Part shown: one piece after another, positions 17,112-25,569 of the stretch
Layout of the letters: each line of letters begins with the position of its first letter
How positions within the stretch are numbered: the first letter of the stretch is position 1
Source: Robertmurraya_A mangrovi
Lineage (GTDB): Bacteria; Bacillota; Bacilli; Bacillales; Cytobacillaceae
Length of the DNA: 64,000 nt
Reading direction: 5' to 3'
NCBI RefSeq assembly: GCF_034427655.1
Contig: NZ_JAXOFX010000014.1
Location: forward strand, 1-64,000
Translations under genes and position numbers: made by a program
Notes under the pieces: model-generated
What the model saw: the letters and a program-made list of their open reading frames with translations, nothing else
What the model was told of the DNA's origin: nothing
Databases searched by the model: none

Positions 17112-18398
17112 CTATACAATTTTTTCATTTGCACTAGTCATTTGTTGTTTTTCAACTAAAGTAAACATTACCCAATAGATAAACGCACTCAAAAATGCAA
17201 GAAGGGCAAGGATGATAAAGGTCCATTGGTATCCTACCCATAAACTTAATGGTATCGACATAGGGGCTATTGTTTTCCCGAGGGTAAAACGAAGGCTGGC
17301 TGCTGCAAAGTATTGTCCCCTCATATGTTCTGGAGCAATTTTTGAAATAAAACTTTGCTGTAATCCAACCACCATCAATTCCCCGAAAGTAAAAATAGTC
17401 ATGGCTAAAATTAGGCCCCAAATCCATTCCGTTTGACCGAAGAGAAGCATGGCAATACCATAAATAGTGGCAGACAAGACAAATACATTCCGTTCTCTAT
17501 AAGTTGTCATCCACTTCGTTACAACAACAGTCAATAAGGCAACTAGAAAACCATTCTCAGCTAAAATGATTCCAAAAGCTTGTTCTCCGCTAACCTTAAA
17601 TGACCAATCCCCAAAGGATAAAAGTGTTTGGTTATGAATCACTTCGCTTGAGTAGACAGGGAGTAGAAGATCTAATTGCATAAATGTTTGACCAGCCAAC
17701 ACTCCACCTAAAATAAATAAGAAGAATGTTTTGTCTCTAAAAATAATTCCGTAGTCTTTAACTTGCTTAAGTAAAACAGAGTACCATTTGGAATTCTCGT
17801 TACTATTAACAAAAGCGGTTACGGTTGGAGCCGTTTCTCGTGTCCATTTCCAAAGTACAAAGGCCAGACCGATGCAAATAACGGATGCAACAAGTAATAG
17901 TTGAAAGCGATAATGAACATAGAAAATGGCTCCAAGTACCGGCCCTAATACAACCGCAATATTAATAGATGTATAGAAAACAGCAAATACACTGCTTCTA
18001 TCTTTTTCATCTACTACATCTGCAACCATTGCTTGGCTGGCAGGCCAATAGATGGATCCAAAAAAGCCAACAAAGGCAAAAGCGATAAATGCAATTAATG
18101 GAGAGTCAAGCCATGGTGAACTTGCGATAGCAAACACGAAAAAGCAAAACCCTTGGCCTAATGAAGAATACACCATCATCTTTTTACGACCAAACCGATC
18201 AGCACAGTAGCCGCCCATTAAATTAGCAAATACGGAAAGCACTTGGGAAAGGATAAGAAGTAATCCTGCTTTTCCTTTTCCAAACTCATCAGCGAAGTAA
18301 ATGGTTAAAAAGGGGAAGAACATCCAGAACGTAATATTCATAGCCGCTTCCCCGAAAAGTCTAATTTTTAAATTATGATCCCAATCTCTAATTCTCAT
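17112..18398 (-). CDS. MFS transporter (drug-efflux type)
   Basis: A 428-residue 12-TM major facilitator. The loop 2-3 motif GGYCADRFGRKKMMV (about residues 61-75) and the motif-C-like segment IAVVLGPVLGAIF in TM5 mark an antiporter of the drug-efflux (DHA) kind. The substrate is not evident. It is single, with 100 bp to the next gene upstream on the same strand, and may share that unit's transcript. Confidence 0.82.
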   Translation of the reverse strand: MRIRDWDHNLKIRLFGEAAMNITFWMFFPFLTIYFADEFGKGKAGLLLILSQVLSVFANLMGGYCADRFGRKKMMVYSSLGQGFCFFVFAIASSPWLDSPLIAFIAFAFVGFFGSIYWPASQAMVADVVDEKDRSSVFAVFYTSINIAVVLGPVLGAIFYVHYRFQLLLVASVICIGLAFVLWKWTRETAPTVTAFVNSNENSKWYSVLLKQVKDYGIIFRDKTFFLFILGGVLAGQTFMQLDLLLPVYSSEVIHNQTLLSFGDWSFKVSGEQAFGIILAENGFLVALLTVVVTKWMTTYRERNVFVLSATIYGIAMLLFGQTEWIWGLILAMTIFTFGELMVVGLQQSFISKIAPEHMRGQYFAAASLRFTLGKTIAPMSIPLSLWVGYQWTFIILALLAFLSAFIYWVMFTLVEKQQMTSANEKIV

Positions 18399-18498
18399 GG
18401 TGTTAATCCTCGATTCCTAAGGAGTACAATATGAATATCATACATCTCCTTGGGAAGAATTTACAAGAGAAATAGACTGATAGTATTTAGGATTGTTT

Positions 18499-19224
18499 CT
18501 ATTTTAGAGAATCCAAGAAATGTGTAAATTCCCCTTTCTGATTTGTACTAAGTAAGATTTTTTTATGGTCTAGTGCAATAAACGTAGGAAGAGACTGTAT
18601 ATTTAAATCTGGATAATCTGCTTGTACTTTTTCAATGGATTGTGCATTTATCTCTTCAAACATTAATACCTTTTCAGAAATATGAGAAGGTATATCGAAT
18701 GAGCTAGATTCATTTTCAGGTTGGATTATTAATAGACCATAGCCATCCTCAGAAGGGGAAAGCCAATTTTGATAGGACGTCTCTTTCTTAATGTCAACTG
18801 CTACTCGATAACTTGCCTCTCCTTTATCTTTCCACTTTGCAAGGATGGATAATTGTACGGTAGTTGGATAAACAGGTAACTTCATTCGGTTATTTTTAAC
18901 AATGGCATCTAAATACTCGAGATAGTAGGATTCACCGTTTGTTATCTCTATCGTAAGCTCATCTGGTTCCTCTTCCTCTGGGAATTGAACTAGCAAGTCG
19001 TTAAATGGTTCAACTTTTGTTGTAGCAGGTCTTTCATTATTTAGTTCTTTATTCCCGTTATGCCAGTTATATAGATTATAGATTACTGGAATATTTTTAT
19101 CTCCGACAGAAACGATCGGTAGGGGAGGTTTCTCTTCTCGTTTTATTTTCTGCATATCTAGTACAACCATGGTGCTAAGAATAACAATAATTCCCACTAT
19201 TAATAGTATGTATTTTTTCTTCAA
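18499..19224 (-). CDS. Membrane-anchored protein with a thioredoxin-like C-terminus
   Basis: A 241-residue protein with one N-terminal hydrophobic anchor (residues 4-23) and the rest predicted outside. The last third (VEKVQADYPDLNIQSLPTFI, then LDHKKILLST) has the shape of the thioredoxin fold around the cis-proline, but no CxxC is present, so it cannot be a normal disulfide oxidoreductase. No family name is recognised. Confidence 0.6.
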   Translation of the reverse strand: MKKKYILLIVGIIVILSTMVVLDMQKIKREEKPPLPIVSVGDKNIPVIYNLYNWHNGNKELNNERPATTKVEPFNDLLVQFPEEEEPDELTIEITNGESYYLEYLDAIVKNNRMKLPVYPTTVQLSILAKWKDKGEASYRVAVDIKKETSYQNWLSPSEDGYGLLIIQPENESSSFDIPSHISEKVLMFEEINAQSIEKVQADYPDLNIQSLPTFIALDHKKILLSTNQKGEFTHFLDSLK

Positions 19225-19330
19225 GTGAATTCTCCTTTCTAATATCTCTTAGCATTTTACCATTATTTTGCAAAAATGGTATAAGTTCTGCTCATTCTGT
19301 TTATAAAAGCAACTGGTTAAGCTTAATAAA

Positions 19331-19356
19331 AAGGCCAAACTCACAAAGAGTTTGGC
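19331..19356 (-). terminator. Terminator of topB
   Basis: GCCAAACTC and GAGTTTGGC form a perfect 9-bp stem with a 5-base loop; on the minus strand a CCTTTTTATT tract follows. Confidence 0.88.
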
Positions 19357-19363
19357 AAAAGGG

Positions 19364-21454
19364 TTAATCTTTCTTATTCATCGCAGCTTTCAACAAGTCT
19401 CCAAGGCTTGTTCCGAAATCTTCTTCTGGTTTCGTATACTTTTGAACCAATTTCCGTTCTTCTCGTTTATTAACTGCCTTTTTCTTTTCTTCGGCTTTCT
19501 CTACCACATTACAAGGACGACACTGGAAGTACAAACCAGCTTTTCCTTCATGCATTTCCATTTTCTTTTTGCATTGCGGACAACGTTTATTTGAAAGCTT
19601 AGGATCTTTACGTTTGCGATAGTTACATTCCAGACTAGAACAAACAAGTATTTTTCCATCTTTCGTGTTTTTCTCTTTTAAGAAGGAATGGCACTCAGGA
19701 CATTTCGAGCCTGTTAAGTTATGTGCGCGGTATTTCTTATCGCTCATTTTAATTTCAGAGATTAAATGTTTCGTTTGTTTTCGAATGTTTTGTAGGAAAA
19801 CTTTTGGGTCACCTTTTCCTTTTGAAATCTTTTCTAGTTCCTGCTCCCAACGTGCAGTCAATTCTGGAGATTTCAGCTCGTCATTCACTAGTTCAATTAA
19901 TTGTTTTCCTTTTGCTGTTGGATACATGCGACTATTCTGACGTTCAACTACCTCAGAGCTTAATAGCTTTTCGATGATATCGGCCCTAGTAGCGGGAGTA
20001 CCTAAACCGTATTTTTCCATTTGTGCTAATAAATCAGCTTCCGAAAAACGTAGAGGAGGCTCTGTTAATTTTTCACTAGATTGAACGGACTTTACAGTAA
20101 AACTTTGTCCCTTAGAAATGGCTGCAAGACTTTGTTGCTTTTCTTGTTCGTCTTTACCCGTTAGAGCTCTGAACCCTAAATCGAGAACAATCGTTTCTTT
20201 TGCAACAAAGGTTTCTCCAGCAACATCAATGACAGCATCAACTACTTCATATTTATAAGTAGGGTAAAATAAAGCTAAAAAGCGTCTTGCAATTAAGTCA
20301 TAGAGCTTTCGTTCGTCATTGTCTAAATCACTCAAGTGTAATCGTTCTTCAGTTGGGATGATGGCATGGTGATCCGTGACTTTTTCATTGTTAAACACTC
20401 GTTTAGCTAGAACTCTTCCTTTATTTGCGATCAATGGCTTTACTTCATCACGATAACCAGACATCATTCCTTGAAGTCGGTCCAGCATAGTTGCTTCCAT
20501 ATCGGTAGATAAATACTTCGAATCGGTTCTAGGGTAAGTAACTAGTTTATATTGTTCATATAGACGCTGAAGTACATTGGATGTTTTCTTTGCTGAAAAA
20601 CCAAAGCGTTTATTTGCATCTCTTTGTAATTCGGTTAAATCATAGGGAAGAGGCTGTTGTTCTGATTTTTCTTTCCGATTAATTGCTTGGACACTTCCTT
20701 TTTGGTCTTTAATTCTATTTAATGTCTGATCTGTTACATCTGAAGAAAAAATTCTTCTCTCACCATTCTTTTCCCAATCGGCATTTAAAGGGCCAATGTC
20801 TGCTTGGATAGTCCAATATTTTTTCGGCACAAAGGTTTGAATGGCTTTTTCTCGTTCCATCATTAACGCCAGTGTAGGAGTCTGAACTCTTCCAGCTGAA
20901 AGAGGATCATTATATTTCGTTGTTAAAGCTCTTGTGACATTAAGTCCAATTAACCAATCTGCTTCTGCACGGCAGACTGCTGAGGCATACAATGCTTCAA
21001 AATCCTTACCAGGCTTTAGTTTTTGGAAGCCTTCACGGATGGCACGGTCTGTATGTGAAGAGATCCATAAACGTTTAATTGGTTTTCTAAAACGGACTTT
21101 TTCTAGAATCCATCGAGCGACAAGCTCTCCTTCGCGACCTGCATCTGTAGCAATAATACATTCTTTAATGTCGTTTCTTTTCGCAAGATGTTCAATCGCT
21201 TTATATTGATGACTTGTTTGTTTTATAACCTTCAAACCCATTTCATCTGGAATGATTGGCAAGTCTTCCATTTTCCATGTTTGATACTTTTTGTCATAGT
21301 GCTCAGGCATTTTTAGTTCGATTAAATGACCCAGTGCCCAAGTAACGATATATTGAGAACCTTCTATATAGCTTTTATGTGATTGCTTACAGCCAAGTAC
21401 TCGAGCAATTTCACGTGCTACGCTTGGCTTTTCAGCAAGTATGAGTGATTTCAT
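19364..21454 (-). CDS. topB: DNA topoisomerase III
   Basis: A 696-residue type IA topoisomerase. Toprim motif DAGREGE at 104-110, active-site tyrosine Y307 in VTYPRTDSKYL, and the conserved LSAGRVQTPTLALMMERE at 186-202. Near residues 590-660 there are two C4 zinc ribbons (CPEC...CSSLEC, CPQC...CRPC) and a basic tail. It relaxes and decatenates DNA through single-strand passage. Length and zinc ribbons match Bacillus TopB. A single gene between two terminator/repeat regions. Confidence 0.95.
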   Translation of the reverse strand: MKSLILAEKPSVAREIARVLGCKQSHKSYIEGSQYIVTWALGHLIELKMPEHYDKKYQTWKMEDLPIIPDEMGLKVIKQTSHQYKAIEHLAKRNDIKECIIATDAGREGELVARWILEKVRFRKPIKRLWISSHTDRAIREGFQKLKPGKDFEALYASAVCRAEADWLIGLNVTRALTTKYNDPLSAGRVQTPTLALMMEREKAIQTFVPKKYWTIQADIGPLNADWEKNGERRIFSSDVTDQTLNRIKDQKGSVQAINRKEKSEQQPLPYDLTELQRDANKRFGFSAKKTSNVLQRLYEQYKLVTYPRTDSKYLSTDMEATMLDRLQGMMSGYRDEVKPLIANKGRVLAKRVFNNEKVTDHHAIIPTEERLHLSDLDNDERKLYDLIARRFLALFYPTYKYEVVDAVIDVAGETFVAKETIVLDLGFRALTGKDEQEKQQSLAAISKGQSFTVKSVQSSEKLTEPPLRFSEADLLAQMEKYGLGTPATRADIIEKLLSSEVVERQNSRMYPTAKGKQLIELVNDELKSPELTARWEQELEKISKGKGDPKVFLQNIRKQTKHLISEIKMSDKKYRAHNLTGSKCPECHSFLKEKNTKDGKILVCSSLECNYRKRKDPKLSNKRCPQCKKKMEMHEGKAGLYFQCRPCNVVEKAEEKKKAVNKREERKLVQKYTKPEEDFGTSLGDLLKAAMNKKD

Positions 21455-21617
21455 CTAATCTTCCTTTCTAACCGGGTAGCTGATATTCCAATCCAAACGG
21501 ACCGATACCCTTACTCAGTATAACTGAAATCAAAAATGAATGGTAATCACACCCGTTTTATTGTAAGATTTTTCAAAGGATTTTTTTCTAAATGATTGTT
21601 GTTTTGAATACATATGT

Positions 21618-21755
21618 TGTCCGTTCCTTTCTGCTCCAGGCACTTGCTTTCCGCAGGGAGGAAGTCGAGCCTCCTCGCCGTTCCGTCTGTGGGGTCTCGA
21701 CCTTTCCTCTATATCCTGCTGGAGTCAAGTGCCCTCCGCTACAATCCACTCAATG
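21618..21755 (-). repeat. Dispersed Bacillus-type repeat, family A, copy 2
   Basis: Inverse copy of the repeat at 104-212: CTCCAGGCACTTGCTTTCC, GAGCCTCCTCGC and CTGTGGGGTC in that order. It fills most of the 375-bp gap between topB and the acetyltransferase gene. An open frame across it is a by-product of the repeat. Confidence 0.7.
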
Positions 21756-21829
21756 CTTCAAATGTTGTTAGTAACATCAATCTTTGCGAAAAAAGCCATT
21801 CTAATAAAATTTACTTTAGAAAAAGGTAG

Positions 21830-22288
21830 ATGATTAATTTGGTCAAACAGATAGATATTAAAAATATAGAAACAGCAAAAAAAGTGTTACAAATGCAAAG
21901 GGATTCTTATATGGTTGAGGCAGAATGGATTGGTTCAACGGACATTCCGCCATTGAAAGAAAGCTTAGAAGAGCTGTTATCTTGTGGAGAACAGTTCATT
22001 GGTTATTTTGAAGGGGAGGATTTAGCTGGGGCTTTGGCATTTAAGACCAATTCAACTGAGGTAGATATCCACCGAGTAATGGTTCACCCCAATCATTTTA
22101 GAAAAGGGATTGCAAAAAAGCTTATCCAATACATAGAAAACCTCCATCATGACAAAGACATGATTGTTTCAACAGGAGCAAAAAATACCCCAGCTATCCA
22201 ACTTTATCTTGGACTAGGTTTTACAAAAGTGGGAGAGATTGAGGTTGGGAATGGAATAGTAATCTCCAACTTTAAAAAACAAAGGTAA
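21830..22288 (+). CDS. GNAT-family N-acetyltransferase
   Basis: A 152-residue GNAT protein. The acetyl-CoA binding stretch is VMVHPNHFRKGIAKKLIQYIE (motif A, R/Q-x-x-G-x-G/A type) and the C-terminal motif B STGAKNTPAIQLYLGLGFTKVGE is clear. The substrate is unknown. The ribosome site is weak (AAAGG directly before ATG); a TTG at 21839 would be better spaced, so the start may be three codons later. Confidence 0.8.
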   Translation: MINLVKQIDIKNIETAKKVLQMQRDSYMVEAEWIGSTDIPPLKESLEELLSCGEQFIGYFEGEDLAGALAFKTNSTEVDIHRVMVHPNHFRKGIAKKLIQYIENLHHDKDMIVSTGAKNTPAIQLYLGLGFTKVGEIEVGNGIVISNFKKQR

Positions 22289-22302
22289 ATACAGGGAATT
22301 TG

Positions 22303-22332
22303 TTGACAACTAACTACTGTAAATCATACAAT
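22303..22332 (+). promoter_or_regulatory. Sigma-A promoter of hutH
   Basis: TTGACA (22303-22308), an 18-bp spacer and TACAAT (22327-22332). It would start transcription near 22340, upstream of the leader terminator and of hutH. Confidence 0.75.
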
Positions 22333-22410
22333 AAATCATAATTGCACATAAATTATGAAAATTCAGGATGATTATTATGCGAGCAACTCATCAAAACTCG
22401 ATAAATTTAA

Positions 22411-22452
22411 AAAAGGCTGTCTTCTAACATTTGTTGGAAGGCAGCCTTTTTC
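22411..22452 (+). terminator. Leader terminator upstream of hutH
   Basis: AAGGCTGTCTTC and a GAAGGCAGCCTT-like arm close around an ACATTTGTTG-type loop, with TTTTTC after it. It sits between a sigma-A promoter and the hutH ribosome site, the arrangement of a transcription attenuator. In B. subtilis, HutP antiterminates a hairpin in front of hutH when histidine is present; no hutP is seen here. Confidence 0.8.
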
Positions 22453-22487
22453 TTTATCACGCTAACATACTATTAGGGGGAAGAGAA

Positions 22488-23987
22488 ATGGTTATTTTAA
22501 CAGGGAATACTTTGACACTTGAAGAAGTACGTAGAGTAGTTTTTGATAAAGAAGAGGTTTCAATCTCACAAGAGAGTATAGATAGAGTCAATAAAAGTCA
22601 TGAGGCTGTCCAAAGAATAGTGAAGGAAAAACGAGTGATTTATGGGATTAATACTGGATTTGGAAAGTTCAGTGATGTGTTAATAGATGAAGAACATGTT
22701 GAGGAATTGCAATTAAATTTAATTCGCTCACACGCTTGCGGGGTGGGAGAGCTTTTTCCAGAAGTTGTTTCTAGAACGATGCTTTTGTTAAGGGCGAATG
22801 CTTTATTAAAGGGCTATTCGGGAGCAAGACTCGTGTTAATTGAAAGACTGTTAGAACTGTTTAAAAGAGAAATCCATCCGGTTGTGCCAAGTCAAGGTTC
22901 TCTTGGGGCTAGTGGAGATTTAGCACCTCTTTCACATCTCGCTTTAGTTCTAGTCGGTGAAGGGCAGGTATTTTATAAAGGAGAGATAAAAGAAACCAAA
23001 GAAGTCCTAAGCATAGTAGGGTTAGAACCACTCACTTTACAAGCAAAAGAAGGGTTGGCTTTAATCAACGGAACTCAAGCAATGACATCTATGGGAGTAA
23101 TCGGTTACTTAGAAGCAGAAAAATTAGCCTATCAAAGTGAAATGATTGCCTCCTTAACAATGGAGGGATTACGAGGAATTACCGATGCTTTTGATGAAGA
23201 TATCCATTTAGCTAGAGGTTACTCTCAACAAGTAGAAACAGCCAAAAGAATAAGAGAATATTTAGCGGGAAGTCAGTTAACGACGAGACAAGGAGAACTT
23301 AGAGTACAGGATGCGTACTCATTAAGATGTATTCCTCAGGTTCATGGTGCTACATGGCAGGCGTTAGATTACGTGAAGGAAAAGATTGAGATCGAAATGA
23401 ATGCGGCAACAGATAACCCACTTATTTTTGATGATGGTGAAAAAATCATTTCCGGTGGGAACTTTCATGGTCAGCCTATCGCATTTGCAATGGATTTTAT
23501 GAAAATTGCAGTGGCTGAACTTGCGAATATTTCTGAAAGAAGAATTGAAAGATTGGTTAATCCACAATTAAACGATCTACCAGCATTTTTAAGTCCAGAA
23601 CCTGGTTTGCAATCAGGTGCGATGATCATGCAATACTGTGCAGCTTCACTAGTATCAGAAAATAAAACACTAGCCCATCCAGCGAGTGTGGATTCCATTC
23701 CTTCATCTGCCAATCAAGAAGATCATGTAAGTATGGGGACCATTGGTTCTAGGCATGCTTATCAAATTATCCAAAACAGCAACAAAGTTTTGGCGATTGA
23801 ACTGATCTGTGCAATGGAGGCATTGGATTACAGAGGAATAGATAAAATGGCAGAACAAACGAGAAATTACTATATGAATGCTCGTAAAATCGTTCCTTCA
23901 TTCAAAAAAGACCGTGTATTTTCAAAGGATATTGAAGCTATATCCACTTGGCTTAGAGAAGAAAAGGTTTCAAGTGTTCAATCATAA
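22488..23987 (+). CDS. hutH: Histidine ammonia-lyase
   Basis: ATG 22488 follows GGGGGAAGAG and gives 499 residues. The MIO prosthetic group comes from ASG in GSLGASGDLAPLSH, and the histidine-specific His is in RSHACGVG. It converts L-histidine to urocanate, the first step of histidine use. The gene stands alone: hutP, hutU, hutI and hutG are not adjacent, and a terminator follows. Phenylalanine or tyrosine lyase is less likely given the SHACG segment. Confidence 0.93.
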   Translation: MVILTGNTLTLEEVRRVVFDKEEVSISQESIDRVNKSHEAVQRIVKEKRVIYGINTGFGKFSDVLIDEEHVEELQLNLIRSHACGVGELFPEVVSRTMLLLRANALLKGYSGARLVLIERLLELFKREIHPVVPSQGSLGASGDLAPLSHLALVLVGEGQVFYKGEIKETKEVLSIVGLEPLTLQAKEGLALINGTQAMTSMGVIGYLEAEKLAYQSEMIASLTMEGLRGITDAFDEDIHLARGYSQQVETAKRIREYLAGSQLTTRQGELRVQDAYSLRCIPQVHGATWQALDYVKEKIEIEMNAATDNPLIFDDGEKIISGGNFHGQPIAFAMDFMKIAVAELANISERRIERLVNPQLNDLPAFLSPEPGLQSGAMIMQYCAASLVSENKTLAHPASVDSIPSSANQEDHVSMGTIGSRHAYQIIQNSNKVLAIELICAMEALDYRGIDKMAEQTRNYYMNARKIVPSFKKDRVFSKDIEAISTWLREEKVSSVQS

Positions 23988-23995
23988 TGTAAGAC

Positions 23996-24019
23996 AGACC
24001 TTGCCGAATGGCAAGGTCT
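23996..24019. terminator. Terminator between hutH and a small convergent gene
   Basis: AGACCTTGCC and GGCAAGGTCT form a perfect 10-bp stem with a 4-base loop. The T-tract is weak on both strands. Confidence 0.78.
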
Positions 24020-24182
24020 ATTCAATATCTTCCGTTTCTATACGGTTTTTAAAGGCTTCACGAACCACTAAGAACTCTTCATCCCCGATAGCATCTTTTG
24101 AATGTTTTTCAACAAGTGTATTTTCAGGGAAGTTACCTGGATGACCTTTTTTCTTATGATTAAAATCTTTTCCGCGTCCCAT
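24018..24182 (-). CDS. Small YfhD-like protein
   Basis: A 54-residue basic, hydrophilic protein, MGRGKDFNHKKKGH at the N-terminus. This resembles the MGRGRxHxxK start of YfhD-family Bacillus proteins, which have no known function. GGAGGG 7 bases before ATG 24182 fixes the start. Convergent with hutH and sharing its terminator hairpin. The family call is tentative. Confidence 0.6.
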   Translation of the reverse strand: MGRGKDFNHKKKGHPGNFPENTLVEKHSKDAIGDEEFLVVREAFKNRIETEDIE

Positions 24183-24371
24183 GTTAATCCCTCCAATTTC
24201 AATTCTAGTTCGTGTCGTTTGACACATTCATACATACATTAGCATTTCCATAAACGTCACTTCTATGTAGTGGGCAAAGGACTTCGGAAATCAAAACAAA
24301 AAACAGGACAATAATTTAAAAACGAGCATATTTATAAGGAGAAATAGATTATATAGAGAGGAGTGTAGGCT

Positions 24372-24983
24372 TTGGAAGAACGATTAGAAGCAAAAGAGTT
24401 ATCAGAGTGTCCTACTGTATATTGTGCTTCAAGAGATGATAAGGCCCCCTTATTTACAGCAAGTGCCTTGATTAATGGTCAAATTACTAAAATAAATCTT
24501 GATGATTTTAAAGGCAGATGGGTATTGTTATTCTTTTATCCGAGTGATTTTACTTTTGTTTGACCGACAGAATTAGCGGCGGTCGCTGCTATTTACCCAC
24601 ATCTTCAAAGGTTAAATGTTGAAGTTTTGTCTATTAGTACTGATAGTGTCTATTCCCATAAAGTATTTAAAGAAACTTCTCCTTCCTTAAAAAATGTAAC
24701 TTTTCCAATGGTTAGTGACAGGAATCATGTCATTAGCAGAGCCTACCGAGTATTAGATGAAAACTCAGGTGCTGCCTTTAGAGCATCTGTATTTATCGAC
24801 CCAGATCAAATCATTGTATCTAAACTTATTTATCCTAGAGAAATTGGAAGAAACTTACCAGAGCATCTAAGAATGATGCAAGGAATTATATATGCAAGGC
24901 AGACAGGCGAAGGGGTACCTGCAAACTGGGTTCCTGGCCAGCAAGGGATAAAACCAGATCCTAATTACATTGGAAAAATTTAA
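24372..24983 (+). CDS. Selenocysteine-type peroxiredoxin (AhpC/Prx1 family), in-frame TGA at the peroxidatic position
   Basis: TTG start 8 bases after GAGGAG; a continuous 203-codon frame interrupted only by TGA at 24561-24563 (codon 64). The frame reads FYPSDFTFV-TGA-PTELAA, so the stop codon stands exactly where peroxiredoxins have the peroxidatic Cys of FVCPTE. A 7-bp hairpin with a GGTC loop follows at 24574-24591, at SECIS spacing. The C-terminal resolving Cys (usual VCPANW) is replaced (GVPANW), while CPTVYC sits at residues 13-18. The remaining 139 codons are intact. Most probably a selenoprotein that reduces peroxides; a TGC-to-TGA pseudogene is the alternative. A perfect terminator abuts the true stop. 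Confidence 0.82.
24561..24591 (+). promoter_or_regulatory. Bacterial SECIS-like element
   Basis: The TGA (24561-24563) is followed after 10 bases by TAGCGGC (24574-24580), loop GGTC (24581-24584) and GCTGCTA (24585-24591): seven pairs, one of them G-U. The loop begins 18 bases after the TGA. E. coli fdhF, as known from the literature, also has a GGUC apical loop, about 19 bases after its UGA. The bulged U of the E. coli element is not obvious. Confidence 0.8.
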
Positions 24984-25007
24984 TCCCGCCCATAGGCGGG
25001 ATTTTTA
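24982..25007 (+). terminator. Terminator of the peroxiredoxin gene
   Basis: AATCCCGCC and GGCGGGATT form a perfect stem with a CATA loop, then TTTT. It overlaps the TAA at 24981-24983. Confidence 0.92.
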
Positions 25008-25089
25008 CTAGTGATTCTTCTGTGTGAAGTTACAAATATAGGGAATTACGATATAATAAAAGCATAAAGGGCGAGGAGAGTGGACAAGG

Positions 25090-25464
25090 ATGGATTTTTC
25101 CACAGTTATCTCAGAAGAGCGTATTCGCAAAGCCTATGAAGACGGGGAATTCACAAACCTTCCAGGCTTAGGAAAACCATTAGAGCTTGAAGATCTTTCT
25201 AGTATTCCGGAAGATTTACGCATGGCCTATCGGATGTTAAAAAATGCAGGATTCTCTCCAGGAGAAGAAAATAAGCTAAAGCAAGAAATGATGACATTAG
25301 AAGATTTAATTAGTAATACTGAAGATAACGAAGAGCGTGAGGGACTTAAAAAGAAACTTAACGAAAAGCTTTTACGTTTTAATCAAATGATGGATAAACG
25401 GAGAGGGCATTCTCATTCATCTATGTTTAAGAACTATGAACAAAAAATCAATAGCAAATGGTAG
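25090..25464 (+). CDS. DUF1992 (DnaJC28-like) domain protein
   Basis: A 124-residue protein. ISEERIRKAYEDGEFTNLPGLGKPLEL (residues 8-34) is the DUF1992 signature, followed by an acidic helical region (residues 55-105). The family is found in bacterial YhdN/DnaJC28-type proteins without known activity. GCGAGGAG lies upstream of the ATG. Single gene with its own terminator. Confidence 0.85.
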   Translation: MDFSTVISEERIRKAYEDGEFTNLPGLGKPLELEDLSSIPEDLRMAYRMLKNAGFSPGEENKLKQEMMTLEDLISNTEDNEEREGLKKKLNEKLLRFNQMMDKRRGHSHSSMFKNYEQKINSKW

Positions 25465-25502
25465 TATACTTGAATATTGTGTACTTGCATTCTAAATAAT
25501 AA

Positions 25503-25542
25503 TAAAAACTCGACTAAAGATTTGATTTGGTCGGGTTTTTTA
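25503..25542 (+). terminator. Terminator of the DUF1992 gene
   Basis: ACTCGACTAAA and TTTGGTCGGGT form an 11-bp stem with two wobble pairs, then TTTTTT. Confidence 0.85.
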
Positions 25543-25569
25543 ATTCACATGAGAAAAAGGTGAAAGACA

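Noticed and set aside
21614..21829. A 71-codon open frame upstream of the acetyltransferase
   Set aside because: It lies almost wholly in a dispersed repeat, has no ribosome site and its product is unlike any protein.
24561..24563. Simple nonsense mutation in the peroxiredoxin
   Set aside because: Exact position at the active-site Cys, a SECIS-like hairpin with GGTC loop and an otherwise intact gene make Sec more likely, though not proven.
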